NCBI GenBank assembly: GCA_001897445.1
Contig: MKSX01000029.1
Location: 1-38,377 of the forward strand
Reading direction: 5' to 3'
Length of the DNA stretch: 38,377 nucleotides
Origin: Alphaproteobacteria bacterium 33-17
GTDB lineage: Bacteria > Pseudomonadota > Alphaproteobacteria > Rickettsiales > 33-17
Numbering within the stretch: position 1 is the stretch's first letter; every line of letters starts with the position of its first letter. Shown one piece after another: positions 32,795-38,377 of the stretch. The position numbers were made by a program, and so were the translations under genes. The notes under the pieces are model-generated. The model searched no databases. It worked only from the letters and a program-made list of their open reading frames with translations, and had not been told where the DNA came from.

Positions 32795-34070
32795 GCCAGA
32801 ACAATTGCCTGATGGGTGGGAAGTAATTGAATTACAGAAAACTTTTGCCTTTGACACAACTGGTTTCTGGGGAAATGAATGCAGTAATAATCAAGGCATC
32901 AAAGTTTTACGTGCAACAAACTTTTGCAAAGATGGAACTTTAGATTATTCCAAAATTTCAATTCGCACCTTTCCAGAAAAGTATAAACCCATTAAATTGC
33001 TACATAATTATGATATTATTTTAGAAAGATCAGGAGGAAGTGAATTACAACCTGTTGGGAGAGTAGCACTTTTCAATGCAGGAACAGGGTATTCAGTTTC
33101 CAATTTTATGCATATAATTAGGATAAATTCTAAAATTGCATTGCCTATTTATATATTTTATTTTTTAGATTTTATTTATAAATTTGGTTATACTAAAATT
33201 CTTCAAACTGCTACTACTGGCATAAGAAATCTCAATTATAATGAATATAAACAAACTACTGTATTATTACCACCCCTCTCCGAACAAAAACAAATTGCTA
33301 CCGTACTTTCAAGTGTTGATAAGGTAATAGAGAAAACTAATGAATTGATTGAGCAGACCAAAAAAGTTAAACAAAGTTTGCTACAAAGCCTTTTAACCAA
33401 AGGCATTGGTCACACAAAATTCAAACCATCTCCACTGGGTGAGATACCTGAAAGTTGGAGATATGGTAATTTCTCAAACATAGCCTATATAAATCCCAAA
33501 AATAAATTAAATATTAGTAATGAAGCAGAAGTTTCATTCATAGGCATGGCTGATGTTTCTGAGAATGGAAAAATTGCAAATAGAGTTAGTAAACCTCTGA
33601 AAGAGGTTATAAAGGGATATACAGCTTTTATTGAAAAAGATGTTTTGCTAGCAAAAATAACGCCATGCTTTGAAAATAGAAAAGGTACTATAGCAGAAAA
33701 TTTAACTAATCAAATAGGATTTGGAAGTACTGAATTTCATGTATTGAGAGCGCAAAAAGATAACGATTATCGTTTTATATATTATCATACGATAACAAAC
33801 AAATTTAGAAAAATGGGAGCATATTCAATGACTGGAACAGCTGGTCATAAACGTGTTCCTGCAGAATTCATATCCTCTTATAATCTAGCAATACCACCTC
33901 TCCATGAACAACAGCAAATCGTTGATATCCTTATCTCAGTCGACAATACCATTCAAAAGCATCAAGAAAAGCTTTCATCGCTTCAAACCCTCAAAAAAGG
34001 CTTAATGCAGGATTTGCTGACTGGTAAGGTTAGAGCCACAAATATTAAACTAAAGGAAGATAATGAGTGA
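32784..34070 (+). CDS. hsdS: HsdS, type I specificity subunit
   Basis: The 428-residue protein has two target-recognition domains (about 1-160 and 205-370). Each is followed by a conserved helical region: PPLSEQKQIATVLSSVDKVI and PPLHEQQQIVDILISVDNTI. This internal symmetry is the hallmark of a bipartite-sequence HsdS. The linker ends SLLTKGIG and DLLTGKVR, and the second TRD opens with LGEIPESW. The recognition sequence cannot be read from the protein. It overlaps hsdM by 11 nt and hsdR by 8 nt. Confidence 0.95.
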   Translation: MLIEPEQLPDGWEVIELQKTFAFDTTGFWGNECSNNQGIKVLRATNFCKDGTLDYSKISIRTFPEKYKPIKLLHNYDIILERSGGSELQPVGRVALFNAGTGYSVSNFMHIIRINSKIALPIYIFYFLDFIYKFGYTKILQTATTGIRNLNYNEYKQTTVLLPPLSEQKQIATVLSSVDKVIEKTNELIEQTKKVKQSLLQSLLTKGIGHTKFKPSPLGEIPESWRYGNFSNIAYINPKNKLNISNEAEVSFIGMADVSENGKIANRVSKPLKEVIKGYTAFIEKDVLLAKITPCFENRKGTIAENLTNQIGFGSTEFHVLRAQKDNDYRFIYYHTITNKFRKMGAYSMTGTAGHKRVPAEFISSYNLAIPPLHEQQQIVDILISVDNTIQKHQEKLSSLQTLKKGLMQDLLTGKVRATNIKLKEDNE

Positions 34071-37000
34071 ATATTATTTTGTAGAAAAGCCATGTATTGA
34101 CGAGCTTGTAAAACTTGGCTACCAATGGATAAATCCAGACAATAATGAGCTTTTAAGAGATGGGCTAAAGAATGTTATATTAAAGAACATTTTTATATCT
34201 CAACTACAAAAAATTAATAACATTTCTGAAGATGATGCACGAGCGGTTTATTATGAGTTATTAAAAATACAAAATAATGAAGAATGGACAAAAATATTAA
34301 GAGGTAATTATAGCCGTACAGTTCTAGGGGAAAGTAAAAAGAAAACTATCCGCCTGATAGATTTTTTAGATACTAAAAATAATATATTTAGCCTCATTAA
34401 TCAGTTTTCTGTTAAAGGGCTTAAAAACCGCATACCTGACATAGTATTGTTTGTAAACGGCATTCCGTTAGTAGTAATTGAAGCGAAAAGTCCATTATCC
34501 TTAAAAGACAAAACTGGAGAAGCATTTGAGCAAATTAAGCAATATGAGCGAGATATACCGATCCTATTTTACACAAATTTATTCAATATTATCACTGATG
34601 GCAATAATTTACTATATGGTGCAACTGGCTCTTCTTCTGAATTTTGGGGATATTGGCGAGACCCCTGGCCAAAAAAATCCCAAGATTTTGAAAGCACATT
34701 AGCGCAAGACTTATATGCACTTTGCGCCCCTGAAAGATTACTTGATATACTTGCGCATTTTGTTGTATTTGAAAAAGATGAGAAAACAAAAAAAATTATT
34801 AAAAAAGTTTGTCGTTACCAACAATATCGGGCTGTAAATAAAATTTATGAGCGGATAAAAGATGATAAACATAAAAAAGGTTTAATATGGCATACGCAAG
34901 GTAGCGGTAAATCACTTACCATGGTTTATACTGTTCTTAAATTAAAGGCACATTTGACTTTAACAAATAGTGAAATAGCCAATCCGAATATTCTGGTTTT
35001 GACTGATCGTACTAACCTTGACAAGCAAATTTCAAATACTTTTAAAGCATGCGATATACCAAACCCTAAGCAAATTACATCTAAACATGATCTGACACAT
35101 GAATTAAGCCGCAATACATACGGGATGGTTTTACTATCTACTATATTCAAGTTTGAAGGGTCAATAAATAATATTTCAAACAGCCATAACTGGATTGTGC
35201 TAATTGACGAATGCCATCGTACGCAAGAAAAAGACTTAGGTGCATATTTACGAAAAACTCTTCCTGATGCAAAGTTCTTTGGTTTTACAGGAACGCCTGT
35301 AAAAAAGAATGACCGCAATACTTATCAAATGTTCAGCGAAATTAATGAGGGTTACCTAGATAAATATAGCATCGATGATGCTGTAAGAGATGGGGCTACC
35401 GTTCCGATCAGGTATACAAGTAGGTTAACGCAGTGGCAAATAAACCCGCAGAAATTAGATATATTATTTGATCAATGGTTTGCCCATGAACCAGAAGAAA
35501 AAATCAAGCTTTTAAAGAACAAAGGCGTATCTATAGAGCACTTAATTAAACATCCAAAACGTCTTAACCTAATTGCTTATGATATATGGATCCATTTTCT
35601 GGAAAATATTCAACCTAACGGGCTCAAAGCCCAGATTGTTGCAATAGATCGTGAAGCAGTGATTTTATACAAACTGGCGCTTGATCAAGTTATTACTGAT
35701 CATTACATTGCTCAGGGACTTAGCCCAAATGAAGCTTTAGAAAAAGCTGAGCAAATGAGTAAGTGCGTATATTCAAATTCACAAGAAGATGCTAAGCCAA
35801 GTGAAGATAATTATACTCAGACAATACGTGATGGCCTAAAAGAGTTTTATCTTGATCAAACTCAAGAAGGAAATGCTATAAATAACTTCAATAATCCAGA
35901 CCACCCACTTAGTTTTTTAATAGTCTGCAACAAGTTGTTAACAGGATTTGATGCTAAAATAGAAGGGGTGATGTATCTTGATAATCCCTTAAAAGAACAT
36001 AATTTACTTCAGGCTATCGCCAGAACAAACAGATTGCATAACAGAAATAAACAATATGGTTTAATTGTGGACTATGTAGGCGTTACTAAAAATCTTGAGA
36101 AAGCTTTTGAGACATATAATAAAGATGATGTTGTTAATGCTATGCAAGATTTTGAAGTAGAACGTGCTATTTTAAGAGGCACTCACTTAGATCTACAACA
36201 ATATTTCAAACTAGCAAACAAAAGTAGCAGCATTACCCTACAAAAAAGTGAGTTCGATAATTTAATTGATAATATAACCTCTGAAGATGAATGGTATGCT
36301 TTTAAAAATAAGGCAAAGCAATTTACCAGAGCATATGAGGCAATGCGTGCCGATCCTATTATATTAAATTTTCAATATGATTTTAAATGGGTAATGAGCT
36401 TCTTGTGCTATGCCACGCAAAAATTTGAGCAAAAAACCTACGATGATATTAAATATTACAATGAAAAAATCAGTATAATGCTTGAAAAACATCTTGATGT
36501 TATAGGAATTAGATCAATATGTAAGATTCATACCATAACCGACCCAGAATTTTGGGATGATTTTAATACTGAAAACAAAACTGAAGATCAAATAAAGACT
36601 GCAGCTATTCATAAAGGCACTGAATTAAAAAAGATTTTAACCGAAAAAGTTTCAGAAAATAAATTTCAATATGATAAGTTTTCACAAAGGGTTCAGGACA
36701 TAATATTAAAATTTAATCAAGGGCATTTAGAGGCTGCTGAAGTTCTTAAAAAATATGAACAAGTATCAAAAGAATTGCAAAAAGAAGAAAATGACTATTT
36801 AAATAGTGGTTTAACTAAAGAGTCATATGGTATTTTAAAAATTTTAGAAGCTAGTAGCGAAAATGTTTTAAATGATGGTAATTTGTTAAAACTTAGCACT
36901 CAAATTGCTGAAATATATTCTTTAAGTGAGGATGCAACTATAGGATGGCAAGATAAAGATGGCTTAAAAAAGAGTTTGAGGCAAAGAGTAAGAGAGCAGC

Positions 37001-37092
37001 TTATAAATAACAATACAGATCCCAATAGCTTAAAAAATATAGTATTTGAAATAGAGAATTATGCGATAAAGCATTATTCCAAGGTTTTATAA
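34063..37092 (+). CDS. hsdR: HsdR, type I restriction endonuclease/translocase subunit
   Basis: The 1009-residue protein has an N-terminal PD-ExK nuclease (Asp126 in PDIVLF; Glu140-Ala-Lys142 in VVIEAKSP). The SF2 DNA translocase has Walker A TQGSGKS (278-284), DECH (382-385), FTGTP, and a second RecA domain with LTGFDAK and QAIARTNR. The C-terminal helical part presumably docks on HsdM/HsdS. All key residues are present, so restriction should be active. It overlaps hsdS by 8 nt, and its stop overlaps the next start by one base. Confidence 0.96.
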   Translation: MSEYYFVEKPCIDELVKLGYQWINPDNNELLRDGLKNVILKNIFISQLQKINNISEDDARAVYYELLKIQNNEEWTKILRGNYSRTVLGESKKKTIRLIDFLDTKNNIFSLINQFSVKGLKNRIPDIVLFVNGIPLVVIEAKSPLSLKDKTGEAFEQIKQYERDIPILFYTNLFNIITDGNNLLYGATGSSSEFWGYWRDPWPKKSQDFESTLAQDLYALCAPERLLDILAHFVVFEKDEKTKKIIKKVCRYQQYRAVNKIYERIKDDKHKKGLIWHTQGSGKSLTMVYTVLKLKAHLTLTNSEIANPNILVLTDRTNLDKQISNTFKACDIPNPKQITSKHDLTHELSRNTYGMVLLSTIFKFEGSINNISNSHNWIVLIDECHRTQEKDLGAYLRKTLPDAKFFGFTGTPVKKNDRNTYQMFSEINEGYLDKYSIDDAVRDGATVPIRYTSRLTQWQINPQKLDILFDQWFAHEPEEKIKLLKNKGVSIEHLIKHPKRLNLIAYDIWIHFLENIQPNGLKAQIVAIDREAVILYKLALDQVITDHYIAQGLSPNEALEKAEQMSKCVYSNSQEDAKPSEDNYTQTIRDGLKEFYLDQTQEGNAINNFNNPDHPLSFLIVCNKLLTGFDAKIEGVMYLDNPLKEHNLLQAIARTNRLHNRNKQYGLIVDYVGVTKNLEKAFETYNKDDVVNAMQDFEVERAILRGTHLDLQQYFKLANKSSSITLQKSEFDNLIDNITSEDEWYAFKNKAKQFTRAYEAMRADPIILNFQYDFKWVMSFLCYATQKFEQKTYDDIKYYNEKISIMLEKHLDVIGIRSICKIHTITDPEFWDDFNTENKTEDQIKTAAIHKGTELKKILTEKVSENKFQYDKFSQRVQDIILKFNQGHLEAAEVLKKYEQVSKELQKEENDYLNSGLTKESYGILKILEASSENVLNDGNLLKLSTQIAEIYSLSEDATIGWQDKDGLKKSLRQRVREQLINNNTDPNSLKNIVFEIENYAIKHYSKVL

Positions 37093-37820
37093 TGAATATT
37101 TTAGTAATTGGAAAAACGGAAATTCCTTATAAAATAAGATTAAGCACTAGGGCTAAAAAGACAAGAATTATTGTTTCGCCTAATAATGTTGAAGTTGTTG
37201 TACCACATGATACGGATATATCTAAGATTAGTCATTTTGTTAATTCAAAGAAAGAATGGGTATATAATAAATATACTGAAATATCTCATTTATCCTCGAT
37301 TTATGTTAAAGATAACTTTGTAACACTACAATCTGGTGCAAAGGTTTTGTACCGAGGGCGTCAAATGATGGTTAAAATTCATAAAGTGGAAAATGACTAT
37401 GATAGAATAGAATTCAAGAATAGATTCAATATTTATGTTCCAAGTACACTGTTACAAAATCAAATAGAAAAATATGCCGCAACAACTTTAAAATTCTGGC
37501 TTAAATCTCACTTAAAAAAAGATGTAAGGGATTTAATAAAACATTATACAGATGAGCTTAGTGTTAAATGTTCAAAGATTAGAATAAATAATTCAGATAC
37601 ATTTTGGGGTAGTTGTAATAAAAAAGGTGCTATCACTATAAACTGGAACCTCATAGCTGCTCCAAAACCCGTGCTTGCATATGTGGTATTACATGAGGTT
37701 TGTCATTTGGTACATCATAACCATAGCAAAGAGTTTTGGACTCTATTGCAAGTGCATATGCCCGATTATTTAACTAAAAAAGAGTGGCTTAAAGCTAATA
37801 AGCCTAATTATAGTTTATAA
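37092..37820 (+). CDS. YgjP/DUF45-type zinc metallopeptidase linked to the hsd operon
   Basis: The 242-residue protein belongs to the YgjP-like (DUF45, SprT-related) family. It has the zincin motif HEVCH at 201-205, with a third ligand His211 in NHSKEFW, preceded by the family segment SDTFWGSCNKKGAITINWNLI. Members occur beside type I hsdR genes, where their role is not settled. Here it is translationally coupled to hsdR (TAATG), implying a function with the restriction system. A frameshifted paralogue begins at 38002. Confidence 0.93.
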   Translation: MNILVIGKTEIPYKIRLSTRAKKTRIIVSPNNVEVVVPHDTDISKISHFVNSKKEWVYNKYTEISHLSSIYVKDNFVTLQSGAKVLYRGRQMMVKIHKVENDYDRIEFKNRFNIYVPSTLLQNQIEKYAATTLKFWLKSHLKKDVRDLIKHYTDELSVKCSKIRINNSDTFWGSCNKKGAITINWNLIAAPKPVLAYVVLHEVCHLVHHNHSKEFWTLLQVHMPDYLTKKEWLKANKPNYSL

Positions 37821-37881
37821 AATAGATGCTTTGCTCGCCACAAAGCTATAACGGTCTGCGCGCTCGCTACGCATCTATTTT
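37819..37881 (+). terminator. Hairpin at the end of the hsd operon
   Basis: AAAATAGATGC (37819-37829) and its exact complement GCATCTATTTT (37871-37881) enclose a 41-nt interior with its own 6-bp hairpin (GCTTTG/CAAAGC). The outer stem overlaps the stop codon and ends in T residues. It may terminate the operon; the G+C-rich interior is unlike its surroundings. The rest of the gap to 37981 holds nothing I recognise. Confidence 0.5.
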
Positions 37882-37981
37882 TAATAAATTTCTTGATTAA
37901 TTAGTTTTTGAATAGTAGGAATGTAAATATTTAAAGCGATTATATCTTTATAATATTTAGTTCGAAGTGTATCAACTATAG

Positions 37982-38002
37982 CCAGCCATCCTTTTTTTAT
38001 AA
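37982..38002. repeat. Distal direct repeat (attR-like)
   Basis: CCAGCCATCC, seven T and ATAA, matching the tRNA-Gln 3' end at 31123-31142 except for one extra T. Its last A is the first base of the start codon of the following gene. Confidence 0.6.
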
Positions 38003-38377
38003 TGCCTGTTCTTGATTATAATAATTTACAAATACCTTATAACATACGCATAAGCTCAAAAGCAAAGCGTGCCAGAATCACAATATCTTCTGAAAAAGTT
38101 GAAGTAGTTGCCCCACTTAAGCATAATATCAAAGACTTAAACAAATTTATAAAATCACATAAACTTTGGATATTTAACAAATATCAGCACATGACTAAAC
38201 ACAGCCCTATTAGCGCTATAAACGACAATACCGAAGCTCTAAAATCAGGCTCACAGGTTTTATATTTAGGGCAGAAACTTGAGGTCATTATTCATAAAGT
38301 TTCAAATAATTATTGTAGAAGTTCAAAGTTTTGGTGACGGAAAAGGGTTGACAATAAGGATGTCTGAAAGGGTTATA
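38002..38377 (+). pseudogene. Second YgjP-like gene, frameshifted and cut by window edge
   Basis: The first 103 residues align along their length with the metallopeptidase at 37092, e.g. IPYNIRISSKAKRARITIS against IPYKIRLSTRAKKTRIIVS, and LKSGSQVLYLGQ against LQSGAKVLYRGR. After about 38310 the frame ends with a stop at 38337. The +1 frame from 38312 reads IVEVQSFGDGKGLTIRMSER, which continues the family pattern. One inserted base (or two deleted) would explain this. The zinc motif would lie beyond the window. Either a pseudogene or a sequencing error. Confidence 0.75.

Larger units (their letters stand above)
31143..37981. mobile_element. Putative genomic island at tRNA-Gln carrying type I restriction-modification
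   Basis: The segment between the two repeats holds only hsdM, hsdS, hsdR and a YgjP-like gene. No integrase or recombinase is visible, so it would be a non-autonomous or decayed island. Support is the direct repeat, the accessory content, and a paralogue of its last gene just outside. The repeat is only about 20 bp and contains a T run, so chance is not excluded. Confidence 0.45.

Noticed and set aside
31143..37981. An integrase or transposase gene in the tRNA-Gln island
   Set aside because: The space is filled by four coupled genes and short gaps; no recombinase motif is present.
1..38377. CRISPR arrays, insertion sequences or rRNA
   Set aside because: I saw no regularly spaced repeats, no transposase motifs with terminal repeats, and no rRNA-like sequence.

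Overview
The window looks like chromosome from an AT-rich, host-associated alphaproteobacterium of the Rickettsiales/Holosporales type. The reasons are the strongly A+T-biased codon use, fabG-acpP-fabF and lptA-lptB gene sets, bdhA, large ankyrin-like proteins, a Fic protein, and short degenerate palindromes scattered between genes. The exact taxon cannot be fixed from sequence alone.

Layout. 1-2764 (-) is the N-terminal part of a giant ankyrin-like protein that runs off the left edge. 2897-4100 (-) is lptA-lptB (LPS transport), with an unrecognised 339-residue gene upstream. 5411-7684 (+) is the fatty-acid cluster fabG-acpP-fabF. 7685-17633 is almost entirely minus strand: an alpha-helical repeat protein, an orphan polyamine-type binding protein, mauE-like + bdhA, a small ankyrin-like protein, clpB with a heat-shock-type promoter, and a fic gene preceded by a YefM-type antitoxin gene with no YoeB toxin. 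17894-21972 (+) is nrdR followed at 11 nt by a 1203-residue, highly divergent PEP-carboxylase-like gene. 22239-24512 (+) is a solenoid protein built from about 38-residue repeats. 24575-31003 is mostly metabolic and envelope: a YahK-type alcohol dehydrogenase, a degenerate EAL-like protein, a small unknown, a lipoprotein, a GPx-like thioredoxin-fold protein, asd, tRNA-Met(CAT), a TlpA-like thioredoxin and ubiA. 31055-38377 begins with tRNA-Gln(TTG), whose 3' end is repeated about 6.9 kb downstream. Between the two repeats lies a translationally coupled type I restriction-modification operon (hsdM-hsdS-hsdR plus a YgjP/DUF45 metallopeptidase). A second, frameshifted YgjP paralogue starts exactly at the distal repeat.

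How the parts fit. Housekeeping genes (lipid A export, fatty acids, ClpB, NrdR, Asd, UbiA, tRNAs) are interspersed with accessory genes that look host-directed or defensive. The most notable are (1) the oversized PEPC-like protein with altered active-site motifs, (2) the fic locus, where a perfect 17-bp inverted repeat overlaps the fic promoter beside an orphan antitoxin, (3) the tRNA-Gln-associated restriction island, and (4) a family of ankyrin-like proteins, three of which carry an F-box/PRANC-like LPxEI motif.

Limits. All promoter, terminator and hairpin calls were made by eye. Family assignments rest on remembered motifs without any database search.
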